A program made the position numbers and the translations under genes. A model generated the notes under the pieces. That model was given only the letters and a program-made list of their open reading frames with translations, did not search any database and was not told the origin of the DNA. Of a stretch of 39,856 nt of DNA, positions 6,496 to 14,291 are shown in pieces. Within the stretch, counting starts at the first letter, position 1; each line of letters starts with the position of its first letter. The DNA is from Bifidobacteriaceae bacterium (GTDB taxonomy: Bacteria; Actinomycetota; Actinomycetes; Actinomycetales; WQXJ01): positions 1 to 39,856 of the forward strand of contig JAITIG010000107.1 of the NCBI GenBank assembly GCA_031279575.1. Reading direction: 5' to 3'.

Positions 6496-7519
6496 CCAGG
6501 CGGTATGGCTTCACGGCGCCAACTCCGGGGGCGGTGGTGGCGGCTTGGGCCACCACCCCCAGGCCCAGTTGGTCGGCCAAGGCGTCGGCGGTGGCGGCGT
6601 CCACCAGCACTTCTGAGGGCGCGGCCAGGGCGGTCAGGCGGGAGGCCAGGTTGACGGACGGCCCGAACACGTCGCCGAACCGCCCCAGCACCCGCCCCCA
6701 CACCAGGCCAACCCGGGCGGGCGGCGTGGCCGCGCCCCGGCCGATCTCCTCGGCCAGGTCCAGGGCGATCAGCCCGGCCCGGATCGGCTCGTCGGTGACA
6801 AACATGACGCCATCGCCCAACTCTTTGACCACCCGGCCGCCGCCGCGCGAGACGATGTCGCGGCACTGCCGCATGAAGGCCTGCACCAGGTCGTCTAGCT
6901 CGGCGGCGCCGAGTTTGGCCGAGATGGCGGTGTAGCCCACCAAGTCGGCGAAGCCCACGGCGCGCTCCAGCGGGAAGGCCTCGGCCGGCGGTCTGGCGGC
7001 CTCGCGCCCGGCGTCGGCGGTCAGCTCGCCAACCCGGCGGATGATGCGCGAGAGGTGCCGCCGCCAGGCGTAGACAATCTGCTCTTCGAAGATGTCCGCC
7101 ATGTCGGCGATTTTGTCCAGCACCACCAGGTTGGCTGACAGGTGGTCGAGCCCGTAGCGCTCGGCGGCGTCGTCGACCAGGGACTCGAACTGCCACCAGG
7201 CCAGGCGCTCGGCGGTGTGGGAGACGGCCCGCAGCAGTTGGGTCTCGGATTGCTCGCCTAGCACGCCGTATTCGCTGACCTCGTGCGCGGCGATCATGGC
7301 TTCGATGTCTCTGACGCTGAAGGCGACGTCTTCATCGCCGGGCATCGGCAGTCCCATCGAACGCATGAACGAGGCAATGTCTTCCCGGCCCAAGGCTGTC
7401 AGCTGTTGCGCCTCCGCCAGGGTGTGCAAGGCCGGCGCGCCCGCGATCAGGTCGGCGCGGTCCTCCGCCGTCGAGTACTGGCCGCGGCTGAGCCTGCGCG
7501 CCTCGTTCCCCGGCATCAC
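6485..7519 (-). CDS. class III adenylate cyclase with N-terminal regulatory domain
   Basis: The 344-residue soluble protein has a helical N-terminal region (about 20-165) like the regulatory domain of the mycobacterial pH-sensing cyclase Rv1264, and a C-terminal class III catalytic domain. All catalytic positions are filled: metal Asp192 (FADLVGYT) and Asp236 (LGDGVMF), base-selecting Lys232 and Asp283 (RFGDVFG), and transition-state Asn290 and Arg294 (VNLASRL). The Lys/Asp pair points to ATP and so to cAMP. Starts GTG 7519 and ATG 7516 are adjacent; AGGGGG lies about six bases upstream of the first. No cAMP-binding protein is encoded nearby. Confidence 0.88.
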   Translation of the reverse strand: MMPGNEARRLSRGQYSTAEDRADLIAGAPALHTLAEAQQLTALGREDIASFMRSMGLPMPGDEDVAFSVRDIEAMIAAHEVSEYGVLGEQSETQLLRAVSHTAERLAWWQFESLVDDAAERYGLDHLSANLVVLDKIADMADIFEEQIVYAWRRHLSRIIRRVGELTADAGREAARPPAEAFPLERAVGFADLVGYTAISAKLGAAELDDLVQAFMRQCRDIVSRGGGRVVKELGDGVMFVTDEPIRAGLIALDLAEEIGRGAATPPARVGLVWGRVLGRFGDVFGPSVNLASRLTALAAPSEVLVDAATADALADQLGLGVVAQAATTAPGVGAVKPYRLVRT

Positions 7520-7567
7520 CTTGCGTCCCCCTGGTCCCCTTGCCTTGCGGCCCTTCTTCGCTCCGGG

Positions 7568-7590
7568 GCGGCGCCACCCGCGGGCGCCGC
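7568..7590 (-). terminator. possible terminator upstream of the cyclase gene and downstream of birA
   Basis: A perfect 8-bp inverted repeat (7568-7575 and 7583-7590) with a 7-base loop lies downstream of the birA stop in the direction of transcription. No T tract follows. Confidence 0.3.
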
Positions 7591-7684
7591 GCGAAGCCCT
7601 TGCCTTCAGACCGGGCGCGGTGCGCCTCGCCGCCGGGGTTGGCGCGCGCGCCGCGACCCGGCGAACTAAGTGTTGCCGACCAGC

Positions 7685-8497
7685 TTAGCCTCCCAGGGCT
7701 GACCTGGCGGCGGGATATTCGACTTCCCCCGCCGCGATCCACCTCTCAGTCCCGTCCCCGGCCCTGACCAGCAGCGCCCCGTCCCTATTCAAGCGCTCCG
7801 CCCGCCCGCTCAGCCTCTCGCCGCCAGGTAGTTCCACTGTGATCGGCCGGCCCAGCGTCCCCATACGCTGCCCGATGCCGTCCAGCAAGTCCGCCTCGCC
7901 CCTCGCCCAGCGCTGGTACAAGCTGGCGGCGCCCGCCAGGTAGGCGATCGCCAGCCAGGTGCGGTCGGCCCCGGGCGCGCCCAAGCTGGCCAGCGAGCCG
8001 GCGCGGGCCGGCGGCGGCGGAAGCTGGCTGGCGGTTTGGCTGACGTTCAGGCCCAGGCCTATCACCACCGCCCCATCCGGCGCCACCTGGGCCAAGACGC
8101 CCCCCACCTTGCGCCCGGCCACCAGGATGTCATTGGGCCACTTCAACTCCGCCCCGGGCAGAACCAGGTCAAGGGCTCTGACCGCCGCCCAGCCGAAGGC
8201 CAGCCCGAGCAGCGTCCGGGGCCAGCCGGCGCCGCCGGGGCGCAGCAGGACGGAGGCCAGCAGGGATGAGCGCGGCGGCGCCAGCCATGGGCGCGGAGCC
8301 GGCTCGCCCGGGTGGAGGCGGCCCCGGCCGCAGGTTTGGAACTCGGCCAGCCGGGCCGCCAGGTGAGGCAGGCGGGGCGCCGCCAAAACCAAATCGGCAT
8401 TCGTCGAGCCGGTCGTCTCCACTACCGCGACCTGCGAATACGGACCTTGGGCGACCAGCGCCTCGGTGAGACGGGCGGCATCGAGCGCGGCTTGCAC
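7685..8497 (-). CDS. birA: biotin-[acetyl-CoA carboxylase] ligase
   Basis: The 270-residue product makes biotinyl-AMP and transfers biotin to carboxylase carrier domains. Motifs of the ligase domain are in order: ETTGSTNADL, QTCGRGRLHPG (the ATP/biotin loop), LKWPNDILV, KVGGVLAQ and GLGLNVS. A short C-terminal SH3-like domain closes the protein. There is no winged-helix domain, so it is a class I ligase and not a repressor. The frame is open to 8623, but the upstream part overlaps the divergent gene. The GTG at 8497 lies seven bases after a TACCCT hexamer and fits leaderless initiation; GTG 8515 is the alternative. Confidence 0.92.
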   Translation of the reverse strand: MQAALDAARLTEALVAQGPYSQVAVVETTGSTNADLVLAAPRLPHLAARLAEFQTCGRGRLHPGEPAPRPWLAPPRSSLLASVLLRPGGAGWPRTLLGLAFGWAAVRALDLVLPGAELKWPNDILVAGRKVGGVLAQVAPDGAVVIGLGLNVSQTASQLPPPPARAGSLASLGAPGADRTWLAIAYLAGAASLYQRWARGEADLLDGIGQRMGTLGRPITVELPGGERLSGRAERLNRDGALLVRAGDGTERWIAAGEVEYPAARSALGG

Positions 8498-8503
8498 GCC
8501 TCT

Positions 8504-8510
8504 TAGGGTA
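8504..8510. promoter_or_regulatory. symmetric -10 element shared by birA and the DUF5709 gene
   Basis: The 7-bp sequence TAGGGTA reads TAGGGT on the plus strand and TACCCT on the minus strand, so one site can serve as -10 element in both directions. On the minus side the birA GTG lies seven bases away. On the plus side the DUF5709 ATG lies 13 bases away, with an in-frame GTG at 8520. Confidence 0.4.
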
Positions 8511-8522
8511 GACACTGGTGTG

Positions 8523-8882
8523 ATGGACCGTTTCACCGACGCCCCTGACGACCCGCCGTTCGACTTGGCCCAGAACTCCCCCGAGGACCTGCTCACCCCG
8601 GGCAACCTGGATCCCTTGGACACCGGCTACGACCCGCCGGATTTCGAGCCGGCCGCGGCCCGCCGCCTGATCCGCCAAGGCGAGCACGAGACCTTGGACG
8701 AGCGCTTGGGCGAGGAAGAACCCGAGGTCTGGGACACCGACCAAGAACTGGTCGACACCTTGCGCTCGGGCCGCCTGGAGGCGGTCGCCTTGGACCGCGT
8801 CCAAGATCTCTTCGCCGCCGACGACGGCCTGGACGGGCTGGCGGCCTCGGCTGAGGAAGCCGCCATGCACTACGAGGACTGA
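8523..8882 (+). CDS. DUF5709-like acidic small protein
   Basis: The 119-residue product is strongly acidic. It carries the pattern of the actinobacterial DUF5709 family: LDTGYDPPD near residues 37-45, then ETLDERLGEEEPEVWD near 59-74. There is no signal peptide or membrane segment, and no catalytic motif is apparent. The gene is transcribed away from birA from an overlapping promoter element. The function of the family is unknown to me. The family call rests on these two motifs. Confidence 0.7.
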   Translation: MDRFTDAPDDPPFDLAQNSPEDLLTPGNLDPLDTGYDPPDFEPAAARRLIRQGEHETLDERLGEEEPEVWDTDQELVDTLRSGRLEAVALDRVQDLFAADDGLDGLAASAEEAAMHYED

Positions 8883-8926
8883 CCCCCAAGCCGCCGGCCG
8901 GGCTGGGCGCGGCCGCCCGGGCAGGC

Positions 8927-8964
8927 AAAAGGCCCGGCGGCGCCCCCGAGGATGCCGCCGGGCC
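8927..8964 (-). terminator. intrinsic terminator of rplJ-rplL
   Basis: A perfect 11-bp GC stem (8954-8964 and 8931-8941) with a 12-base loop is followed in the minus direction by TTTT (8930-8927), 15 bases beyond the rplL stop. Confidence 0.8.
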
Positions 8965-8978
8965 CAAGCCGCGGGCGC

Positions 8979-9368
8979 CTACTTCAAGGTGACCGTGGCG
9001 CCGGCCTCTTCGAGGGACTCCTTCGCCTTGTCGGCGGTCTCCTTGTTGACCTTCTCCAGGATCGGCTTGGGGGCCGCCTCGACCAAGGCCTTCGCCTCGC
9101 CCAAACCGAGCGAGGTGAGCTGACGCACAACCTTGATCACCTGGATCTTCTTCTCCCCGAACGAGTCGAGCACGACATCGAACTCCGACTGCTCCTCCTC
9201 CGGCTCCTCCTCGGCGGCGGCGCCGGGAGCGGCCGGCGCGGCCACCGCCACGGGCGCGGCCGCGCTCACGCCGAAGACCTCCTCGAACTTCTTGACGAAG
9301 TCCGACAACTCGATCAGGGTCAGGTCTTTGAACTGCTCGATCAGCTCGTCGATGGTGAGCTTTGCCAT
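8979..9368 (-). CDS. rplL: 50S ribosomal protein L7/L12
   Basis: The 129-residue acidic protein has the L7/L12 layout: an N-terminal dimerisation helix pair ([20 protein letters not shown]), an Ala/Pro/Val hinge (about 40-60) and a C-terminal factor-binding domain with [20 protein letters not shown] and [15 protein letters not shown]. It forms the stalk that recruits translation GTPases. It follows rplJ by 27 bp, with AAAGG ahead of the start and a terminator behind the stop. Confidence 0.98.
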   Translation of the reverse strand: MAKLTIDELIEQFKDLTLIELSDFVKKFEEVFGVSAAAPVAVAAPAAPGAAAEEEPEEEQSEFDVVLDSFGEKKIQVIKVVRQLTSLGLGEAKALVEAAPKPILEKVNKETADKAKESLEEAGATVTLK

Positions 9369-9395
9369 GGTGCTACTACCTTTCTCAATCAGCCG

Positions 9396-9956
9396 CTAAC
9401 CGGCGGCGCTAGTGGGCGCGACCTGGGCGGCCGCCGTCTCCTGCTTGTCCTGCTCTTGGCGCAAGGCGTCGATGGCGCGCGCCGCCTGCGCGGCCGGCGC
9501 TGCGAACATGTAGGCCGCCTGGAACAGCGCCGCCTTGACCACGCCGGCCAGCTTGGCCAGCGTCACCTCGCGGGAGTCGAGGTCCGCCAACTTGCCCACG
9601 TCCTCGGCGCTGAGCGCCCGGCCGTCCATGATGGCGCCCTTGACCACCAGCGCGTGGTGCGCCTTGGCGAAGTCCCGCAGCACCTTGGCCGCCTGGACCG
9701 GGTCGCCCGCCACATAGGCGATGGCGGTGGGCCCGGTCAGGACCCCGTCTAGGCCCGCCACGCCCTCTTGGCGCACGGCGATCTTGGCCAGCGTGTTCTT
9801 CACCACCACATAGGCGGCATCGGCGGCCAGGGCGCGGCGCAGCTCTTTCAACTGCGGCACCGTCAGCCCCCGGTACTCGGTCAGCAGCGCCGCCTGCGAC
9901 CGCTCCAGCTCTTGGCGGATCGCCTCAACGGCCGCCGCTTTGTCTGGCCTCGGCAT
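9396..9956 (-). CDS. rplJ: 50S ribosomal protein L10
   Basis: The 186-residue product anchors L7/L12 dimers to 23S rRNA. The N-terminal globular part shows LLTEYRGLTVPQLKELRR and VVKNTLAKIA, and the C-terminal helix that binds L7/L12 is Ala-rich. The frame extends to 10007, but AAGGAGG seven bases before the ATG at 9956 fixes the start. L10 is known to repress its own operon by binding the mRNA leader, and such a leader is visible upstream. Confidence 0.97.
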   Translation of the reverse strand: MPRPDKAAAVEAIRQELERSQAALLTEYRGLTVPQLKELRRALAADAAYVVVKNTLAKIAVRQEGVAGLDGVLTGPTAIAYVAGDPVQAAKVLRDFAKAHHALVVKGAIMDGRALSAEDVGKLADLDSREVTLAKLAGVVKAALFQAAYMFAAPAAQAARAIDALRQEQDKQETAAAQVAPTSAAG

Positions 9957-10127
9957 CGGCCCTCCTTCAACTGTGTCTGCTTGGCGCCCGCCGTTTGCGC
10001 CGGGCACTAAAAAAGGCCCCAGCGCAGGCGCGCGGGACCTTGGTCGAGCGTTCGCCTGCGCCGGCCCCTCCTGGTGGACGGTTTGCCTGGCGCGGCTCGC
10101 GCTGCGACCAGACCGGCGGTCTTGGGC
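9957..10127 (-). ncRNA. ribosomal L10 leader (autoregulatory 5' UTR)
   Basis: About 170 nt of leader separate the predicted transcription start (about 10127) from rplJ. The minus-strand sequence AAGACCGCCGGTC near the 5' end and the following long-range pairing are typical of actinobacterial L10 leaders. An attenuator-like hairpin with a U tract lies in the middle. The binding of L10 (with L12) to such leaders is established for the family; the exact boundaries here are inferred. Confidence 0.7.
10009..10064 (-). terminator. attenuator-like hairpin in the L10 leader
   Basis: In the minus-strand RNA a 12-bp stem (10064-10053 with 10030-10019, one G-U pair, core GCGCAGGCG/CGCCTGCGC) is followed after four bases by six U residues (10014-10009). 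It sits between promoter and rplJ, so it would act as an attenuator rather than an end-of-operon terminator. Confidence 0.65.
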
Positions 10128-10133
10128 CTGGTC

Positions 10134-10163
10134 AGGCTAGCACACCGGCCCCCCCGCCACCAA
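10134..10163 (-). promoter_or_regulatory. promoter of rplJ-rplL
   Basis: On the minus strand TTGGTG (10163-10158), an 18-bp spacer and an extended -10 TGC-TAGCCT (hexamer 10139-10134) precede the L10 leader. Confidence 0.55.
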
Positions 10164-10352
10164 GTCAGCTTCGGGGCGCTGGGGGCGCATTCGGCGCGGC
10201 CGGGTTTGCGGGCCGGGCCCAGGCGCGGCGCCCGCCAGCCGCCCAAGCTGGTCTGGGCGGGCGCCGGCTTGGCGGTGCGGCGCGGCCGGGGTCGCCCGGG
10301 GTCACCCGGCGCGGGCCCATTTCCAGGGCCAGCCCGGCCGCGCCGCGCGCTG

Positions 10353-12044
10353 CTACAACTCCTCGATGCTTTGCATGCCGGCGGCGTAGGCCCCGCCAAT
10401 CCGCCCGAAGGTGATGGCCCGCCCGTGGCTGTGGCCCGGGAAGATGGTCGGGTAGTCCTGCGCGAAGAAGTCGCCGGCCGTGTTGCCCACCGCGTACAAG
10501 CCCTCGATCGGCGTCACGAAGTCGGCCGCGATGACCTGCATCTGCTCGTTGATGGACAAACCGCTGGGGATGGTCAGCAGGCCGGTCTTCATCTGGCTGG
10601 CGTAGAACGGCGGCTCGACAATCGGGAAGAGCAGCTCCGGGCGCTTGCCGAAGTCGTCATCGTACTTCGCCTCGACAATCTGGTTGAAGCGGTCGACTGT
10701 GGCCTGCAGCGTGGCCGGATCGACGCCCATCGCGCTGGCCAGGTCCTGAATCGTGTCGGCCTTTTGGATGTTGCCCGCCTCGATGCCGGCGTCGATGGTC
10801 ATCTGCTCCATCTCGCGGTTGAACGGCGCGCCCCACTCGCGGAACACCTGGTCCCACATCAGGCCGCCGCCGTAGGGCAGCGAGGCGATGACGTAGTCGA
10901 TCCAGTTGGTGTCGAACAGGCACCAGGCCAGCTGGTCGGGTTGCATCATGATGCTGGTGGAGCAGCCGATGGCGGAGATGTCCTCGTTCTCGTAGCGCTG
11001 GGCGTTCTTGTTGACCCGCAAGAAGCAGTAGACCGGGCCGCCCACCTGCGGGTGGATCATGGCGCCGTGCTGGCCCGCCTGCATTGAGGCGCCGGCCCGC
11101 ATGCCCATGATGTGCCCGTCGCCGGTGTTCATGCCGACCGGCGTGTAGATCTTCTGGTGGATGCGCTGGACCCAGGGCAGGTAGCACTCGATCATCTCGT
11201 CGTTGCCGCCGTAGTCGCCGGTGGCCAGCACCACGTTGCCGGTGAACTTGGTGTAGGCCCCCTCGGCCCCGCCGATCACGCCCGTGACCTGGTAGTCGCC
11301 GCCTTTGACCAGTTGGACGCCGGGCGTGGAGTAGAAGAACTCGACCCCCAGATCCTCGGCCTTCTTGATCAGGCTGTTGGCGATGTCGTTGTTGAAGCCC
11401 CAGTTCTGGCTTTCCGGCCCGCCGGAGAAGATGTGCGTCACGCCTGGGTTCTCGTAGTAGTCCTCGCCCCGGTAGCAGGCGTCCCACATGGTCAGGTACA
11501 TCTCCGGGTAGTAGGACTTGCAGATGTCGAAGGCCCACTCGATGGCGGCCCCGCTGGTGTTCAGGAACAGCCAGTGGAGTTCCTCCTTGACCCGTTTGCC
11601 GCTCCAGCGCACCAGGTCGCGGGCGGCCTTGTACTTGTCGATGGTGATGCCGTTCTCGCGCTGCACCGAGGTGTCGACGGCGGCGATGTGCATGCCGCGC
11701 ACGTTGTACTGCTCGGTCTTCTCCAGCACCGCGACCGTCGCGCCGCGCTCGGCGGCCGCCACTGCCGCGCACATCCCGGCCATCCCGCAGCCGACCACGA
11801 CCACGTCGAAGCTTTTCTCGTCTGCGAAGTCGGTGATCGGGTCTTCGGGCAGCTCCCAGCTCCAAACGGCCTTTTGCGCCCCGCCGGTCGCCGCCTCGCC
11901 GCCGCCGGCGGGCGATGATTCCGTCTCCCCTGGGCTGCTGGGGCTGCATGCCGCCAGCCCTGTCAGGGCGGCCGCGCCGCCCACTAGGGCGGCGCCCTTC
12001 AGAAAGCTCCTGCGATCGGTCCCGGTTGGCTTGATTTCTTGCAT
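10353..12044 (-). CDS. Tat-exported FAD-dependent reductase lipoprotein (fumarate reductase flavoprotein family)
   Basis: The 563-residue product starts with a twin-arginine signal (DRRSFLKGA) and a lipobox (LTGLAAC), so it should be exported folded and anchored to the outer face of the membrane. The FAD-binding Rossmann motif is near residue 85 (DVVVVGCGMAGMCAAVAAAERG). The family's capping-domain arginine region (VNKNAQRYENE) and a C-terminal PGHSHGRAITFGRIGG follow, as in fumarate/urocanate reductases and 3-ketosteroid reductases. There is no FMN-binding domain or haem motif, so the electron donor must be another protein; none is encoded beside it. AAGGAG is six bases before the second of two adjacent ATGs. 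The substrate cannot be read from the sequence. Confidence 0.85.
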   Translation of the reverse strand: MQEIKPTGTDRRSFLKGAALVGGAAALTGLAACSPSSPGETESSPAGGGEAATGGAQKAVWSWELPEDPITDFADEKSFDVVVVGCGMAGMCAAVAAAERGATVAVLEKTEQYNVRGMHIAAVDTSVQRENGITIDKYKAARDLVRWSGKRVKEELHWLFLNTSGAAIEWAFDICKSYYPEMYLTMWDACYRGEDYYENPGVTHIFSGGPESQNWGFNNDIANSLIKKAEDLGVEFFYSTPGVQLVKGGDYQVTGVIGGAEGAYTKFTGNVVLATGDYGGNDEMIECYLPWVQRIHQKIYTPVGMNTGDGHIMGMRAGASMQAGQHGAMIHPQVGGPVYCFLRVNKNAQRYENEDISAIGCSTSIMMQPDQLAWCLFDTNWIDYVIASLPYGGGLMWDQVFREWGAPFNREMEQMTIDAGIEAGNIQKADTIQDLASAMGVDPATLQATVDRFNQIVEAKYDDDFGKRPELLFPIVEPPFYASQMKTGLLTIPSGLSINEQMQVIAADFVTPIEGLYAVGNTAGDFFAQDYPTIFPGHSHGRAITFGRIGGAYAAGMQSIEEL

Positions 12045-12047
12045 CAT

Positions 12048-12413
12048 TTGCTCCTTGTCGGTGAATTGAGAGCGCTCAGCGCAAACAACTGCCTGGGTGG
12101 GAAAAAGGATGCTCCGCGCCGCCGCGCCCCCTCAAACGGAGACGGAGGAGCCCAATAGGGGGTCTTCGGGGGGCCTGATGGGTTGCCATAGGCTGCCGCG
12201 ACTATGCGACTGAGCATTTTGAGGGTTGTCCTTCAAAGTCACGTCTTGACGAATTCGACCGGAAATGGCTCGCCAACCAACCTAGTGCCAGCCACTGTCC
12301 AGGTCAAGCGTCCAAACCCGCCCCAGCGCCCGGCGGCCTGCCGAGCCGGCCAGGGGCGTCCAGCGCGCCTGGCTGGCGACGTGCGCCGCAGGCGAGGATC
12401 GTTGGATTGAGGC
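12048..12413. other. 366-bp gap upstream of the flavin reductase gene
   Basis: This region holds the regulatory DNA of the reductase gene. A 20-bp imperfect inverted repeat (12218-12237, TTTGAGGG/CCTTCAAA around TTGT) could be an operator. A GCGAC-TAT-GCGAC direct repeat lies close by at 12198-12210. An imperfect 10-bp inverted repeat at 12345-12377 follows the deoD stop. No convincing promoter hexamers and no gene are seen. Confidence 0.4.
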
Positions 12414-13121
12414 TTAGGCGAAGGCGGCGGCCAGCGCCAGCTCGAGGGCGCGCTGGAACAGGGTCTCGCGCTGGCCAGAGGTCATGTCGGCGCCGGGTTT
12501 GGCAACGTGGTCGGAGACGGTCAGCACGGCCAGGGCGGCCCGGCCGTGCTCGGCGGCGGCGCCGTAGAGCCCGGCGGCCTCCATCTCGACGCCCAGCACG
12601 CCGTAGGCCGCCAGCGCCTCAAGGGCGCCGGGCGCCTTGTGGTAGAAGTGGTCCTCCGAGACCACCGGGCCGGCCTTGACCGCCGGGTCCCCCAGCGCCG
12701 CCGCCATCGCCGCGCTGGCCAGGGCAAAGTCCGCCATGGCCGCGAAGTTGACCGAGGGGATGCGCGCTTGGTTGATGTTGCTGGTGGTGTGCGCGCCGAT
12801 GGCGACCAACACGTCGCCGCGGTCGACCTCGGGCGCGATCCCGCCGGCCGTGCCGACCCGGATGATGCGTTGGACGCCGTAAAAGCGGAACAGCTCGGTG
12901 GCGTACAGGCACATCGACGCCATGCCCATGCCGCTGGCCATGATGCTGAGCGGGCGGCCGTCGTGCCGGCCGGTGTAGGCGCGGATGCCGCGGATGTCGG
13001 AGACGACTTTGGGCTGGTCCAGGACGGCCTCGGCCATCCGCGCCGCCCGGTAGGGGTCGCCGGGCATCAGCACCGCGGGCGCGAACTCGCCCTCCCCAGC
13101 CGAAATATGTGGTGTTCCCAT
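12414..13121 (-). CDS. deoD: purine-nucleoside phosphorylase, hexameric type
   Basis: The 235-residue product cleaves purine (deoxy)ribonucleosides with phosphate in the salvage pathway. Characteristic DeoD segments are MPGDPYRAARMAE (phosphate loop), RVGTAGGI, and GVLGVEMEAAGLYG (ribose contact with the Glu-Met-Glu motif). TVSDH near the end contributes the base-contacting Asp. The length matches the family. A TAGGGT hexamer six bases before the ATG suggests a leaderless transcript, although the intervening G run could also serve as a weak ribosome-binding site. The gene is followed by the unrelated flavin reductase, with 366 bp between. Confidence 0.93.
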   Translation of the reverse strand: MGTPHISAGEGEFAPAVLMPGDPYRAARMAEAVLDQPKVVSDIRGIRAYTGRHDGRPLSIMASGMGMASMCLYATELFRFYGVQRIIRVGTAGGIAPEVDRGDVLVAIGAHTTSNINQARIPSVNFAAMADFALASAAMAAALGDPAVKAGPVVSEDHFYHKAPGALEALAAYGVLGVEMEAAGLYGAAAEHGRAALAVLTVSDHVAKPGADMTSGQRETLFQRALELALAAAFA

Positions 13122-13127
13122 CCCCCC

Positions 13128-13133
13128 ACCCTA
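13128..13133 (-). promoter_or_regulatory. -10 hexamer TAGGGT of deoD
   Basis: On the minus strand TAGGGT is followed by six G residues and the ATG at 13121, the geometry of a leaderless start. Confidence 0.4.
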
Positions 13134-13155
13134 TGCCGCCGGCCGGCCCGGGGGG

Positions 13156-14130
13156 TTAGGCGATGGCTTTGGTGAGCTCGGCCCAGAAGTGGTCGCGCAG
13201 CTCGTAGCGGATCAATTCGGACAAGTCGTGGTCGTCTAGGCGGTGGGCCAGGTCCAACAGCAGGGCGCGGTCCAGGTCCGGGCGGATCGACGGCTTGGTC
13301 TTCAAGACCTCCGCCCTTTCCTCCGGTGTGGCGCTGGCCAAGAACGATTCGATGACGCGGGTCACCACCAAGTCGATCTGCTCGGTCCGCTTGGGGTCCA
13401 AAGAGTCGTATTCGGGGGCGATGACGGCTTTGCCGCCGGTTTCGGTTTGGTAGGCCAGGGTCGACTCGGGGACGCGCCGGACCGGCGGCGCGAGTGGTTT
13501 GGGGCCGGGCAGGGGGCCGGGCGCGGCGGTCCTGGGGGCTGGGCGCGGGCCCGGCAGGGGGGCGCCTCCCGGCCCCGCCTTGCGCACCACCCGCGTGATG
13601 GTCTGGTCCAGCAACTCGGCGGCGATCAGCTCGATCCCGTCCGAGGCGCGCAGCAGGTGCCGGCTGACCCCGTGCGGGTGCCCCTGGAGGTTCGGCACGG
13701 CCAGGACTTTGACCTGCACGCCGTGGACTTGGGCCTCCTCGACCGCCTCGGTCAGGTCGTCATCGCCGGACACCAGCAGCATCATGTCGACCGCCCCGTA
13801 GCGGGCTTGGGCCACCATGTCGAGGCCAATCCTCAGGTCGACTCCCTTCTGCTCGCCGCTTTGCCCCACCCGGCCCAACCTGACTTTGACCCGCGGCAAG
13901 GCGCCAACCCTCTCCTGGTCGCGGTCTGGCAGCGCGTCCTTGGCCGCGTCGTACCAGTTGACGCGCAGCAGCGGGCAGCCCGCCAGCCCCTCCGCCTGCT
14001 CGATCAACCCGCCGATCAGCGGCTCGTATTCGGCCCTGACCCCAGCTCTCAACGAGCTTTCCGTCAGCCGGGTGGCCGCCGAGGCGAGCAGGTAGCCGGC
14101 GTCGACGTAGAGGGAGCATTGCGCGCGCAT
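13156..14130 (-). CDS. NYN-domain (PIN-like) predicted ribonuclease
   Basis: The 324-residue product has a NYN domain in residues 1-185: SLYVDAGYLL supplies the first acidic residue, KGVDLRIGLDMVAQA the second, and LLVSGDDDLTEAVEEAQ the third and fourth, followed by GVQVKVLAVP. NYN domains are PIN-fold nucleases acting on RNA. A Pro/Ala-rich linker (about 200-240) leads to a helical C-terminal region (about 255-324) with several acidic stretches, which may bind a partner. A TATGCT hexamer ends eight bases before the ATG and points to leaderless initiation. The RNA target is unknown. Confidence 0.85.
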   Translation of the reverse strand: MRAQCSLYVDAGYLLASAATRLTESSLRAGVRAEYEPLIGGLIEQAEGLAGCPLLRVNWYDAAKDALPDRDQERVGALPRVKVRLGRVGQSGEQKGVDLRIGLDMVAQARYGAVDMMLLVSGDDDLTEAVEEAQVHGVQVKVLAVPNLQGHPHGVSRHLLRASDGIELIAAELLDQTITRVVRKAGPGGAPLPGPRPAPRTAAPGPLPGPKPLAPPVRRVPESTLAYQTETGGKAVIAPEYDSLDPKRTEQIDLVVTRVIESFLASATPEERAEVLKTKPSIRPDLDRALLLDLAHRLDDHDLSELIRYELRDHFWAELTKAIA

Positions 14131-14138
14131 AGCCCCTC

Positions 14139-14144
14139 AGCATA
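14139..14144 (-). promoter_or_regulatory. -10 hexamer TATGCT of the NYN gene
   Basis: TATGCT on the minus strand is separated from the ATG at 14130 by eight bases (GAGGGGCT), which also contain a possible Shine-Dalgarno sequence very close to the start. Confidence 0.4.
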
Positions 14145-14291
14145 CTGACCCCGCGCCGCCCCCGGGCGGCTCGCCCCAGCCCCAAAGGGCGCCAACCAGC
14201 CGCCGCCCGCCCGCCAAGGCGCGGACGATGCCGTCCGCCCAGCCGCGGCGCGAGTGGCCAAGAGCGGCGCCTCCAAGCGCCGTCCAGCCTG

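Noticed and set aside
4959..7196. 745-codon open frame on the minus strand
   Set aside because: It runs antisense through DUF1003 and mrp and through the cyclase gene in another frame. Its Arg/Ala/Gly-rich translation shows no family.
10657..11949. 430-codon frame within the flavin reductase gene
   Set aside because: It is an alternative frame of the same strand, with low-complexity Arg/His/Gly translation; the real frame has Tat, FAD and active-site motifs.
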